Assembly: GCF_016595415.1 (NCBI RefSeq)
Contig: NZ_JAENIO010000004.1
Coordinates: 1 to 64,000, forward strand
DNA length: 64,000 nt
Direction of reading: 5' to 3'
Source of the DNA: Roseibacillus ishigakijimensis
Lineage (GTDB): Bacteria > Verrucomicrobiota > Verrucomicrobiia > Verrucomicrobiales > Akkermansiaceae
How positions within the stretch are numbered: the first letter of the stretch is position 1; every line of letters begins with the position of its first letter. Shown here in pieces: positions 8,169-16,905 of this stretch. Position numbers and translations under genes: made by a program. Under the pieces are notes generated by a model. The model did no database searches, was not told where the DNA came from, and saw only the letters and a program-made list of their open reading frames with translations.

Positions 8169-10866
8169 ATTCGTAAACTTTCAGGTAGCTGACCACATCC
8201 GCGACATCCTGGGCGGTTAGACCCAGTTGCTCGGCCGACATCATCAGCGAGCGACCCAGGTCTTTCTCGGACGCGATCATCTTGCGCGGAATCAGCTGCT
8301 CCACCCCTCCGGTGGAAATAATGACCAGAGGATCCCCGGGGCTGGTGACAAGACCATGCACCGTTTTTCCATCCTTGGTTTTGATCTCCGTGCCCTTGTA
8401 GCCGTGCGCGATATCGGCGGAGGGGTCCACCAAAGCCCGGGCGATGACCTCGCGGGGCTGCCCTTTGCCCCAGCCGGAGAGACTGGGTCCGTAGACCATG
8501 CCCGCGCCCTCGAACTGGTGGCACATCGCACAACGCAGAGCAGTGGTCTTCCCTTTTTCGGCATTGCCTTCCAAGGCCAGCACGTCCTCGACGGTGTAAG
8601 TGCGCTCGCCGGAAGGCTCGGCCACCAGCACCTCACTCACTTCCACGGCATCGGGATCATAAATTCCACGCTTTTTCAACTCGGGTAAGACGTTGTGCTT
8701 CTGCCACTCCCCGGTGCCCCGGCGGAAGAGCCAGTCCATGGCCGCCCCCCGGGCTGGCGACCCCTCGTTGGCGACGGTCAGCATCGCTTCCACCGCGTCG
8801 GGGTGATCAATGAAGGCGAGGGACTCCACCGCAAAGTTGCGCGCCTCGGGTGAGAGTTCGGAGGAAAGGGCTCGCTGCTGAAGAGCGGACACTGCGGCCA
8901 CCGGCCAGAGACGCCAGGTGAGTCTGGCAAAACGGTCGTCCCACTTGAGCGCATCGCCCGCCCCCATCTTGTCCCGCAGGTGGGTCCAGATTTCGTTCTC
9001 CTGCAGGGCCGCGCCCAACCCGAGGGCTTCCAAGGAGTTTTTATCGCTGTAGTCGACCTTTTGAGCCAAGGTGAGAAAAATGTCCTTGGTCTTTTCGGCG
9101 GGCAAATCGCGCAGCGCAAGCGCAACATCACGGCGCACCCCGGCATCGGGATCATGGGCCAAGGCCTGTGCGTGAGGCAGAATATCCACCCCCACCCGGC
9201 GCAGCGCCCGGAGCGCGGCAATGCGCTTCTGGGCATCGGTATTCTTCAAGAACTCCACGCAAGCAGCGCGTCCCTCCTCCCCGAGATGGGGCAAAAGCCA
9301 GATGCCGCGCACAGCAACAAAGGGATTTTCCTCATTGGCAATGAACTCCTGCACTGCCGGGAGAGCCTCCGCGCCCTTTTCCTGCAGGGCCGTGAAGCCG
9401 AGATAACGCACATTGACCGCCGGCGAACGAAGAGCCTCGAGCGCCCCCTCCAGAGTGGAGGCATCGAAGTCTGGCACCACAGGCTGGAAGCCCTTGGGGG
9501 CAATACGGTAAATCGTGCCCGAACAGCTGTCATCCAAGTCAGCATGGCCACCGACCCGGGCATCATACCAATCGCTGATGTAGAGCGCGCCATCCGGTCC
9601 CACCGCGACATCGGAAGGCCGGAAAAGGAGGTGGGACTCGGTCTCGGATTGTTGCTTGCCCTGCGTGCCGCCCACGAAGTCGCTCCCAAAGAACTTCTTG
9701 TCTTTGTTGGTGTTGACGAAATCCTGGCGATTGAGCGAGAACGTTCCCTTGTGGGGCCGGGGTTGGTAGCTGAAGACCACATTGCGACCGGGTTCAGCAG
9801 CCAACAGGGTGCCGACAAAGCCATCCCCGAGGGCACCGTTTTCATAAAAAGCCACCCCCGTAGGCGAGCCCCCGCCGTAGACATCACCGGCATCCATGGT
9901 GCCGGGATCATCTTGCCGCCAATGATTGCGCCAATGTTCCTGGCCGGGCCGCTTTTCCGCCCGGTAGTAGCGCCGGGCATCACGAGAAAAGTAGCCCGCG
10001 CACCCGTATTCCAAGATGTAGGAAACCCGACAGGCCGGCGGATCGTCATTGTCATTTTGGAACATATCCCCGTAAGAGGTCAGGGTCTGCTCGTAGGAAT
10101 TGCGGTAGCCGTGACCAACGACTTCGAGCCCACTGCCGTCGGCATTCATGCGGAAGGTCGCCCCGGCGGTCCAGACGTGGCCGTCGGCGGACTTCTCCCC
10201 CGCCCGCTCGTGATTGTCGACAAACCACTCCCCGCCCCCACCGCGGTAAGGGCCTCCGATCACGAATTCACGCTGGTCTTGGTCTTCAAAAATCGCACCG
10301 CAGTTTCCGACATTGAAGTAGAGCTTGCCATCCGGGCCGGCCGTCACCGAGTGCAGGGAATGGTCGTGATTGCGGGCGTTGAATCCAGTGAGAAGCACCT
10401 CCCGCTTGTCCACCTCGGGCTCGAAAACGAGGTTCCGGTTCACATCCGTGTAAACAATGAGCTCCGGCGGCTGGGAGACGTAGATTTTATTGTCCAGAAC
10501 GCCGATGCCGAGGGGGGCGACGAGGGCCTCCTCCTGCACGAAAGTGTGCGACTTGTCAGCCTGGCCATCGCCATCGCTGTCCTCCAACACGACCACCCGA
10601 TCTCCCGCCGGTTGCCGGTCCTTGTGCCGCCGGTAGCGCACGCCTTCACAGACCCAAATCCGTCCCTCCTTATCAATGTCCATATTGGTGGGATTGAAAA
10701 GCTGGGGAGTAGAGGCCCAAACGGTGACTTCCAAACCCTCCGGCACCTGGAAGAGGTCCGTGGCCACTTTGGCCGGCGGGGCGCTTGGTCCCGTCTGGTC
10801 ATCTGCTCCAAGCGCCAACGGGAGAGTGGCCGCCATGGAGACTCCAAAAATAAGGGTTCTGTTCAT
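8167..10866 (-). CDS. PVC-type haem-binding protein (beta-propeller, HEAT repeats, CxxCH)
   Basis: 899 residues with a signal peptide (MNRTLIFGVSMAATLPLALG). The N-terminal ~400 residues form a six-bladed propeller of the membrane-bound-dehydrogenase type found in Planctomycetes and Verrucomicrobia (PTNMDIDKEGRIWVCEGVRY, DSDGDGQADKSHTF). Armadillo/HEAT-like repeats occupy ~440-640, and a C-terminal c-type haem domain has CAMCHQF followed by GPSLSGWGKGQPREVI. It is expected to be periplasmic or outer-membrane associated and to move electrons from an organic substrate, possibly a sugar. The actual substrate is unknown. It is monocistronic, and its promoter region (10867-11005) is shared with the divergent TM2 gene. 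Confidence 0.88.
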   Translation of the reverse strand: MNRTLIFGVSMAATLPLALGADDQTGPSAPPAKVATDLFQVPEGLEVTVWASTPQLFNPTNMDIDKEGRIWVCEGVRYRRHKDRQPAGDRVVVLEDSDGDGQADKSHTFVQEEALVAPLGIGVLDNKIYVSQPPELIVYTDVNRNLVFEPEVDKREVLLTGFNARNHDHSLHSVTAGPDGKLYFNVGNCGAIFEDQDQREFVIGGPYRGGGGEWFVDNHERAGEKSADGHVWTAGATFRMNADGSGLEVVGHGYRNSYEQTLTSYGDMFQNDNDDPPACRVSYILEYGCAGYFSRDARRYYRAEKRPGQEHWRNHWRQDDPGTMDAGDVYGGGSPTGVAFYENGALGDGFVGTLLAAEPGRNVVFSYQPRPHKGTFSLNRQDFVNTNKDKKFFGSDFVGGTQGKQQSETESHLLFRPSDVAVGPDGALYISDWYDARVGGHADLDDSCSGTIYRIAPKGFQPVVPDFDASTLEGALEALRSPAVNVRYLGFTALQEKGAEALPAVQEFIANEENPFVAVRGIWLLPHLGEEGRAACVEFLKNTDAQKRIAALRALRRVGVDILPHAQALAHDPDAGVRRDVALALRDLPAEKTKDIFLTLAQKVDYSDKNSLEALGLGAALQENEIWTHLRDKMGAGDALKWDDRFARLTWRLWPVAAVSALQQRALSSELSPEARNFAVESLAFIDHPDAVEAMLTVANEGSPARGAAMDWLFRRGTGEWQKHNVLPELKKRGIYDPDAVEVSEVLVAEPSGERTYTVEDVLALEGNAEKGKTTALRCAMCHQFEGAGMVYGPSLSGWGKGQPREVIARALVDPSADIAHGYKGTEIKTKDGKTVHGLVTSPGDPLVIISTGGVEQLIPRKMIASEKDLGRSLMMSAEQLGLTAQDVADVVSYLKVYE

Positions 10867-11005
10867 AAACGAAAATGAGACTGTGAAGGGGAACGGTCGG
10901 GCGGAAAGAGAAATTACGACAAATACAGAGAAAGAACGACACAGCGTTCCAAAATGCCGCCCCTTCTACCATCGCACCTTTCGGAAAAGGGCCTAGTTTG
11001 TCGCC

Positions 11006-11404
11006 ATGACCCCTTCCCACGATACCCACTCGAAGACCGTCGGCTACTTGCTCTGGATCTTTGGCTTCACCGGAGCCCATCGTTTTTACTACGGCAAACC
11101 CATCACCGGCGTCCTCTGGCTCTGCACCGGGGGGCTCTTCCTCATCGGCTGGCTCATCGACCTCTTCCTCATTCCCGGTATGGATCGCAAGGCCGACCGG
11201 CGCTTCCGTCCCGGACGCTACGATTACAGCATCGCCTGGGCCCTCCAGACCTTTCTCGGCTACTTGGGCGTTCACCGCTTCTATCTCGGCAAACCCCTCA
11301 CCGGCCTCCTTTTTCTCTGCACCGGCGGCCTCCTCTTCGTCGGCTGGGCCTACGACTTTTGCACCCTCAACAGACAAATCGACGAACTGAACAGCGAGAG
11401 CTAA
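11006..11404 (+). CDS. Tandem TM2-domain membrane protein
   Basis: 132 residues containing two successive TM2 units: GFTGAHRFYYGKPITGVLWL with its following span, and GYLGVHRFYLGKPLTGLLFL with its span. Each unit carries the G-x-H-R-F-Y-x-G-K loop between two membrane helices, so four helices are expected. TM2 proteins usually have a single unit. The family's function is unknown. The gene stands alone and converges on the lamin-tail gene. Confidence 0.9.
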   Translation: MTPSHDTHSKTVGYLLWIFGFTGAHRFYYGKPITGVLWLCTGGLFLIGWLIDLFLIPGMDRKADRRFRPGRYDYSIAWALQTFLGYLGVHRFYLGKPLTGLLFLCTGGLLFVGWAYDFCTLNRQIDELNSES

Positions 11405-11406
11405 GT

Positions 11407-11442
11407 CACAAAAAGCCCCGGGACTCACGTGGAGCCCGGGGC
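11407..11442 (-). terminator. Rho-independent terminator of the lamin-tail gene
   Basis: An 8-bp perfect GC stem, GCCCCGGG (11415-11422) with CCCGGGGC (11435-11442), has a 12-base loop. On the minus strand it is followed by TTTTTGTG. There is no T run on the plus strand, so it mainly serves the minus-strand gene. Confidence 0.8.
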
Positions 11443-11467
11443 CTGGAAGGAGAAAATCACAGCTAGC

Positions 11468-14071
11468 TCAGGGAGCGGCTGTGCCAGCCTTCTGGATGAG
11501 GTAGAAGGCCTTGCCACCCGCCGGAGGGGCGGCATCGGTGTAGCTGCCGGAAGCCACCCCCGCGCCTGCAGTCGCCGGAGTCCAGGTTTGCAGATCCGTG
11601 CTCACATAGACATCGGAGGCGCCGGTCGCCGTGAAGGTGACAACGAATTCCCCGCCACTGTAGGAACACCCGCTGATGGCAACAGTGTAATCGGAAGGCT
11701 CGCCAAAGAGGAAGGCCCCGGGCAAAGCGCTCGCATCGACATCTTCCCGGTTATCCCCGGTGGTGTAATTGGCCGCTTCGGTGAGCGCGGCCTTCAGCTC
11801 GGCCGGCGACCCGGTGGTGGGCCCGGTGTAGACCGCATTATCAGCTCCACTGCCAAGGGCAAAAGCTCCTCCGGAGAGCAAATCCGCCGGGAGAGCCGAG
11901 GTGTTTGGGCTGGTGGCGTCCTCATTCCAATCCGTCCCCATCTGCAAACCCGCAAGGAAGGTGGGGGCGGCATCATCCCCCTGATAGGCAAAGAGCTGGT
12001 CTCCTCCTGCCGCAAGGTTGAAGCTCCCGTCCGTAGTCTCAATGGTCCCCAAACTGACGGCCCCGTCCTCGTAAATGACGACCGTGCCCGCAGGCACCCC
12101 TTCGTTGGGAGCCGTCCAGGTCAAGACACCCTCGTTGCTGCGAAAACCACCTGCCGCGAACCAGCCGTTGTCAGTGAATTTGATTTGAATGCCACTGGCC
12201 AAATCCACCATCGCGACAAAGGCAAAGAGGTCGGGAGTATCGGAAACAGCGGCGGCGAAGAGAATATCGCAGGGCTGCAGACCCGCGGCATCAGCATCGA
12301 GAACGATCACTTCCCGCTGACCGGTCAAGGCATCGAGGGTCGCGGTCACCGTGACCGGCTGGTTGCCATCGATTTCGCTATCCGCTACCGGAGTCGCCAC
12401 GAAAGACGTCGAACTCTCGCCATCCAGGATGGTGACAGAAGCGGGCACGGTAAGTTCCCCGATGTCGCTACTGCTCAGCGTCACCGTCGCTTCCCCGGTC
12501 GTATCCGGGAATCGGGTCACGGTGAAGGTCAAGCCTTCGCTGTTGGCTTCGCTCACCGAGTCGGCCGAAACCGCGAGCGTGAGCATGGGCGAGACATTGG
12601 AAGCCCCGGGCGTGGCCGATGGCGCGGGCTCCGAAACCGGGCCAAAGGGAATGAGGCCGGTTTCTTCTCCCCCATCTTCGGTCAAATAATAACCTGCCGG
12701 AGCGAATCCACCCGGATCCACCACCGTGATATCGGGGGCCACCGGCTCTCCCGCCCGATTGGCGGTGACATTGATTTCTTCGTCCGGGTCATAGCTCAGA
12801 GTCGAAAAAACCACCTCGTCAGCGGCATTGACGAGCAAAATGGTGATATCGAAATCGTTGATATCCAGATCGGCCACCTCCAGGTCTGGGGTCACCCCGT
12901 AAACGCTGGCCAAATGCTGGTTAGCGATGGTGAAAAACTCCCCCGGAGCAAGGCTTCCGCTCGCAATCTCGATTTCATTGAGCAAAGTGCCCGCCGAGAA
13001 CCGGGAATTGGAAGCATAGACCTCCAACGAATAACCGGCCAAATCCACCGCCGTATCTCCATTGTTGAAAAGTTCGACAAATTCGGTATCCGCCCCTCCG
13101 CTGCCTTTCACCAGCATTTCGTTGATGACCAGAGTCGGGAACGAAGCTTCGTCATCTTCTACCACCAAGGACCCTTGGGAGGCCTGGTAACCTGGCGCGG
13201 TGACCTCGAAAACCAACACCGGATCGGCATCGACCACCGCATTGTCCACCGTATCGACTGAAAATGAGGCGAAATCCTCCTCAGCGGCGAAGTTCAAGGT
13301 AGTGGTACTTAAGCTCACCCGGGAGGCATCACCGGACACGATAGCGACCGTCGCCGTCAGAGCCTCGGACAAGTCTCCCCCCCGGACAACCTCTCCCAAG
13401 GTGGCAAAGGAACCGGTCTCCTCGGAAACAATCGCCGGAGCGAAATTGACTGTGAAGGAAGGCTCGGCAAAATTCGTCGCCCCAGGCGTGGGCTCCTTGA
13501 CCACGAAGCTCGCCGACCCGTCCGGGTTACGCTGAATGGACTGGGTGTCTTTGGCGCCATTTTCGTCTTCGTCGTATTGAATGCTCTGCCCCAATCCGGC
13601 CAAGAGCTCGGCATCGTCCGAATCACTGGTCCCGTAAACGATGGCATCCACCAAGTCCGTAGTAGTGGGGCTCAGGGTGCCTCCGTTAGGATCGAAGTTG
13701 GCCGCCGTGTCCCCGTTGTAAAGAGCTACCGCGTCGGCCCCATTTTGCAGGAAACCGTTCGCCCCGGGTTCGATCTCGATGTTCACATTGGGCACCCCCG
13801 GATTACCGAGAACGAAGAAGCCACCCGCCGGAATGACATCGCTCTCGAGGAGCTCAATCACCTCGTAGGACTGGTCATCGTTACCATTGAACAGCACCAG
13901 AATGTGGCCCGCCAGGTTGACTTCGGTTTCGCCCGGATTGTGGAGTTCGATGAACTCGGCGGCATCATTGCCTGGGGTGTCGGCATCGATCTCATTGATC
14001 GTGATTTGGGCCCAGGTAGCGGTGGGGAAGGTGAGGGCGGCAGCTAGTCCGCAGAAGGATTTCATTTTCAT
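11468..14071 (-). CDS. Secreted lamin-tail / Calx-beta domain protein
   Basis: 867 residues from the ATG at 14071, chosen because MKMKSFCGLAAALTFPTATW is a clear signal peptide with the purine-rich GAGAGAAA upstream; the frame is open to 14134. Two lamin-tail domains are visible: ITINEIDADTPGNDAAEFIE near residue 22 and VINEMLVKGSGGADTEFVEL near 320. A Calx-beta-like region lies near 520-610 (VSEANSEGLTFTVTRFPDTT). The C-terminus has a domain ending GGKAFYLIQKAG and no PEP-CTERM anchor. It is likely an extracellular or surface protein of unknown role. Confidence 0.8.
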   Translation of the reverse strand: MKMKSFCGLAAALTFPTATWAQITINEIDADTPGNDAAEFIELHNPGETEVNLAGHILVLFNGNDDQSYEVIELLESDVIPAGGFFVLGNPGVPNVNIEIEPGANGFLQNGADAVALYNGDTAANFDPNGGTLSPTTTDLVDAIVYGTSDSDDAELLAGLGQSIQYDEDENGAKDTQSIQRNPDGSASFVVKEPTPGATNFAEPSFTVNFAPAIVSEETGSFATLGEVVRGGDLSEALTATVAIVSGDASRVSLSTTTLNFAAEEDFASFSVDTVDNAVVDADPVLVFEVTAPGYQASQGSLVVEDDEASFPTLVINEMLVKGSGGADTEFVELFNNGDTAVDLAGYSLEVYASNSRFSAGTLLNEIEIASGSLAPGEFFTIANQHLASVYGVTPDLEVADLDINDFDITILLVNAADEVVFSTLSYDPDEEINVTANRAGEPVAPDITVVDPGGFAPAGYYLTEDGGEETGLIPFGPVSEPAPSATPGASNVSPMLTLAVSADSVSEANSEGLTFTVTRFPDTTGEATVTLSSSDIGELTVPASVTILDGESSTSFVATPVADSEIDGNQPVTVTATLDALTGQREVIVLDADAAGLQPCDILFAAAVSDTPDLFAFVAMVDLASGIQIKFTDNGWFAAGGFRSNEGVLTWTAPNEGVPAGTVVIYEDGAVSLGTIETTDGSFNLAAGGDQLFAYQGDDAAPTFLAGLQMGTDWNEDATSPNTSALPADLLSGGAFALGSGADNAVYTGPTTGSPAELKAALTEAANYTTGDNREDVDASALPGAFLFGEPSDYTVAISGCSYSGGEFVVTFTATGASDVYVSTDLQTWTPATAGAGVASGSYTDAAPPAGGKAFYLIQKAGTAAP

Positions 14072-14220
14072 GGGAGGATTTCTCTCGTGTTCGAGTCCGT
14101 GCTCATGGTCAGCATCAGCACAAAGCGCGCCCACTGGCCAACGGATTCAGTTCCAGAGCGGTTACGGTTTTGTCACACAAAAGGTTCGCCCTTTCCTCTC
14201 CGGGAAAGAAAGCTCCTCTC

Positions 14221-15360
14221 ATGCGTTCGCCTGCCGATGAACTCGCCCGCCTCCGTGCCGCAGGCCTTCTGCGGACGCTGCGCCCGGCACAGGACTCCGC
14301 TCTCCTGAACTTTTCCTCCAACGACTACCTTGGGCTTTCCCGGCACCCCGCCTTGCAGGAAGCGGCCGAACGGGCTCTCCGCGACTACGGCACCGGGGCC
14401 ACCGCCTCCCGACTGGTGTGCGGCAACCACCCCTACCACCGCGAGCTGGAGGAGCAGATCGCCAGCCTCAAGGGCACGGAGGCCGCCCGGGTCTTTGCCA
14501 ACGGCTACGCCACCTCGCTGGGCACCCTGAGCGCCCTGCTACAAAGTGGCGACACCGTCATCCTCGACAAGCTGAGCCACGCCAGCCTCATCGACGGCGC
14601 GCGCCTCAGCGGGGCCACCATACGGGTCTTTCCGCACAACAATCTCTCGCGACTGGAAACCCTTCTGCGCCAGATCCGGGCCAAGGCCCCGCCGGAGAGC
14701 CGCCTCCTGGTGGTCACCGAGTCCGTCTTTTCCATGGATGGCGACCGCTGCCCGCTGCGGGAAATCATTGCACTCAAGGACCGCTACGGAGCCCTCCTCC
14801 TTCTCGATGAAGCCCATGCTCTAGGCGTTCTCGGCCCCCGTGGGCTGGGCCTGGCCGCCCAGCTGGGGCTATCCGGCGCGGTGGATTTGCAAATGGGCAC
14901 TCTCGGCAAGGCCGCGGGTTCGGCAGGAGGCTATCTAGCCGCCAGCAGGGATTTTTGCGAGCTCCTCACCAACAAGGCCCGTTCCTTCATCTACTCCACC
15001 GCGCCCCCCCCGGCCCAGATAGCGGCGGCCCAAGCCGGACTCTCCCTCCTCACTTCTCCGGCAGGCGACGATTTGCGCGCGCGGTTGCGGGAGAATCTCC
15101 GGCACCTGCGCTCGGCGCTCGCCCTGGAGCCACCCGAGGGCGAGGTTCCCATCATTCCCCTCGTGCTGGGTGACAACGAGCAGGCACTGGCCCGGGCCGA
15201 AGCCCTGCGCGAGCACGGCTTCCTCGTCCCGGCCATCCGCTACCCCACCGTTCCCAAGGGCACGGCCCGCCTCCGCCTCACTCTCAGCGCGGCCCATCAG
15301 CAAGATGAGATCGACCAACTGACGACCCTTTGGCGGAAGCTGGCCCGTGGCGGGAGTTAA
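14221..15360 (+). CDS. bioF: 8-amino-7-oxononanoate synthase
   Basis: 379 residues from the ATG at 14221; the frame is open from 14170, but MRSPADELARLRAAGLLR is the usual start. It is a PLP-dependent alpha-oxoamine synthase that condenses pimeloyl-thioester with alanine in biotin synthesis. Visible motifs: NFSSNDYLGLSRHP, GTGATASRLVCGN, DEAHALGVLGPRG and the PLP-lysine loop MGTLGKAAGSAGGY. It lacks the Kbl-specific sequence seen in the paralogue at 36439-37614. No other biotin gene lies adjacent. The related KAPA-synthase-like enzymes are the main alternative. Confidence 0.85.
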   Translation: MRSPADELARLRAAGLLRTLRPAQDSALLNFSSNDYLGLSRHPALQEAAERALRDYGTGATASRLVCGNHPYHRELEEQIASLKGTEAARVFANGYATSLGTLSALLQSGDTVILDKLSHASLIDGARLSGATIRVFPHNNLSRLETLLRQIRAKAPPESRLLVVTESVFSMDGDRCPLREIIALKDRYGALLLLDEAHALGVLGPRGLGLAAQLGLSGAVDLQMGTLGKAAGSAGGYLAASRDFCELLTNKARSFIYSTAPPPAQIAAAQAGLSLLTSPAGDDLRARLRENLRHLRSALALEPPEGEVPIIPLVLGDNEQALARAEALREHGFLVPAIRYPTVPKGTARLRLTLSAAHQQDEIDQLTTLWRKLARGGS

Positions 15361-15477
15361 GCCACCCGACCCCAGCCTACCCGAACACCAATACTGTTAG
15401 ATGAAAACCAGTCGTTTACGGGAAAATAAGCCTCTCCTCTCTCGGTTAAAAGGAAGGAACCCGCAAACGATTGGACC

Positions 15478-16839
15478 ATGACCACGACTCTTCCCAGACG
15501 CGCGACCTTGCTTCTTTGGACCACCCTCTCCCCCTTGGCTTTTGGCGACTTGACAGGGAATTGGCACGGACTCTACCTCAAAACTCCCCGGGAACTCATT
15601 GTAAACAGCGAGGAACACCTCCTCGGAGCTTCCGACTTTGGAGGCGACAGCTACACCTATCACGCCGAAAACGGGGAATTCCGGGCACCCGGCATCGCTC
15701 CCGGGGCGGGTCTTCCCTATACCCTCGAAGACCTCGGTCGAATACTCTTCAACGACGAGGAGGGTGATCCCCGCTCCTTTTGGGTCTCCCGCAGTCGCGA
15801 CGTGATGGTCGAGTCGCGCGCCTTTTTCTCCGCAGGCACAGCCGGCCCCGCCAGCTCAGGCCACTTGCATGAGTTCAATCTTGCGGTCCGTGCGCCAGAG
15901 ACCGTGACGCTGACCGAGTTGGCCGGCAATTGGCGGGTGGCGCGCTACGTCCTCCCCGCTGAGATCAATTATTCCTACTATCCCCCCGAACAAGGTGGCT
16001 GGTTTGTTTCCAACAACCACGACTTCCGGGGAGAGAGCTTCTCCGCCACTCTTTCCCCAACGGGTGAGTTCACCATCGAAATCCCCGGGCAGCCTGCCCT
16101 CAGACAAAACCTCACAATCGACGGACCTGAAAATCTCCGCCTCGACACTTCTCCCGAGACCAGACTGTTCATCAATGCTTCCAAAAACCTCATGATAGGA
16201 GCCCTTCGTGAAGAGGAGGCCATCGGCCAAAATTTCTACCTTCCCGGCATGCTCATTCTCATGAAGCTGGCCCACGACAACCTCTCCTACGAAGCACTCG
16301 CGGGACCTCTGGTCAAAGTGAGCTTCGAGATTCCAGTCCGTTGGGAACCCCACTATGAAAATATATTCGGCAATCACCGGGGAGGAGACCGTTTCGGGGT
16401 GCGACTGGAAGGCCTTCGCTTCAGTCCCTTCGGTGATTGGCGGGGTTCCGGGCGCCATGCCGGGATCTATACCCGCCCCAATCCCGGACATTTGATCGTC
16501 AGTGGCGGAGGAATGAGCCGCTCCGTCTACTATCCTGCCAACAACGAATTTCTGCTCACGACTACCGAAGAAGGCGACGACACGACCGATCCCGCGAGCT
16601 CCTTTCGTGCCATCGAGTTCCTCCTCCGTCCCCGCCAGAGCATGGAAGTTTATCAGGACCCGGCCGACCCCGAATCAGTAGCCATTGCCTTTCCCGAATC
16701 CGGCCCCACCGAGCAACCGGTGAGGAGCAACGACGGACAAGAGTGGACTGCAGTTCCCGTCAATAGCGAGGGCTACCATTATGAACGGGCAGACGAAACC
16801 GCCCTCTTTCGCCTGGGACAAGCTAACGAGGAAGAGTGA
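15478..16839 (+). CDS. Secreted protein of unknown function
   Basis: 453 residues with an N-terminal signal (RATLLLWTTLSPLAFG, cleavage near residue 23). The mature part is beta-rich and aromatic, with repeated LTGNWHGLYL / LAGNWRVARY-like starts about 140 residues apart, suggesting two related N-terminal lipocalin-like or beta-barrel segments. I do not recognise a family. It stands alone, 117 bases after bioF. The coding assignment rests on length, signal peptide and protein-like composition. Confidence 0.7.
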   Translation: MTTTLPRRATLLLWTTLSPLAFGDLTGNWHGLYLKTPRELIVNSEEHLLGASDFGGDSYTYHAENGEFRAPGIAPGAGLPYTLEDLGRILFNDEEGDPRSFWVSRSRDVMVESRAFFSAGTAGPASSGHLHEFNLAVRAPETVTLTELAGNWRVARYVLPAEINYSYYPPEQGGWFVSNNHDFRGESFSATLSPTGEFTIEIPGQPALRQNLTIDGPENLRLDTSPETRLFINASKNLMIGALREEEAIGQNFYLPGMLILMKLAHDNLSYEALAGPLVKVSFEIPVRWEPHYENIFGNHRGGDRFGVRLEGLRFSPFGDWRGSGRHAGIYTRPNPGHLIVSGGGMSRSVYYPANNEFLLTTTEEGDDTTDPASSFRAIEFLLRPRQSMEVYQDPADPESVAIAFPESGPTEQPVRSNDGQEWTAVPVNSEGYHYERADETALFRLGQANEEE

Positions 16840-16905
16840 AAGAGGAGAGGATGCTGCTTTTGAGATCAGCGACCCTTTTCTGTGAGCAGGAAAAGTCGTT
16901 TCCCT

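Noticed and set aside
8980-10878. 632-residue plus-strand frame opposite the PVC haem protein
   Set aside because: It is antisense to clear propeller and HEAT motifs and has no recognisable domain or upstream signal.
14221-15360. A second kbl instead of bioF
   Set aside because: It lacks the Kbl-specific sequence, is not next to tdh and carries BioF-like NFSSNDYLGL and GTGATASRL; a true kbl is present at 36439-37614.
16868-16895. CTTTTC ... GAAAAG hairpin between the secreted protein and GH57
   Set aside because: It is a 6-bp AU-rich stem without a T run on either strand, too weak to call a terminator.
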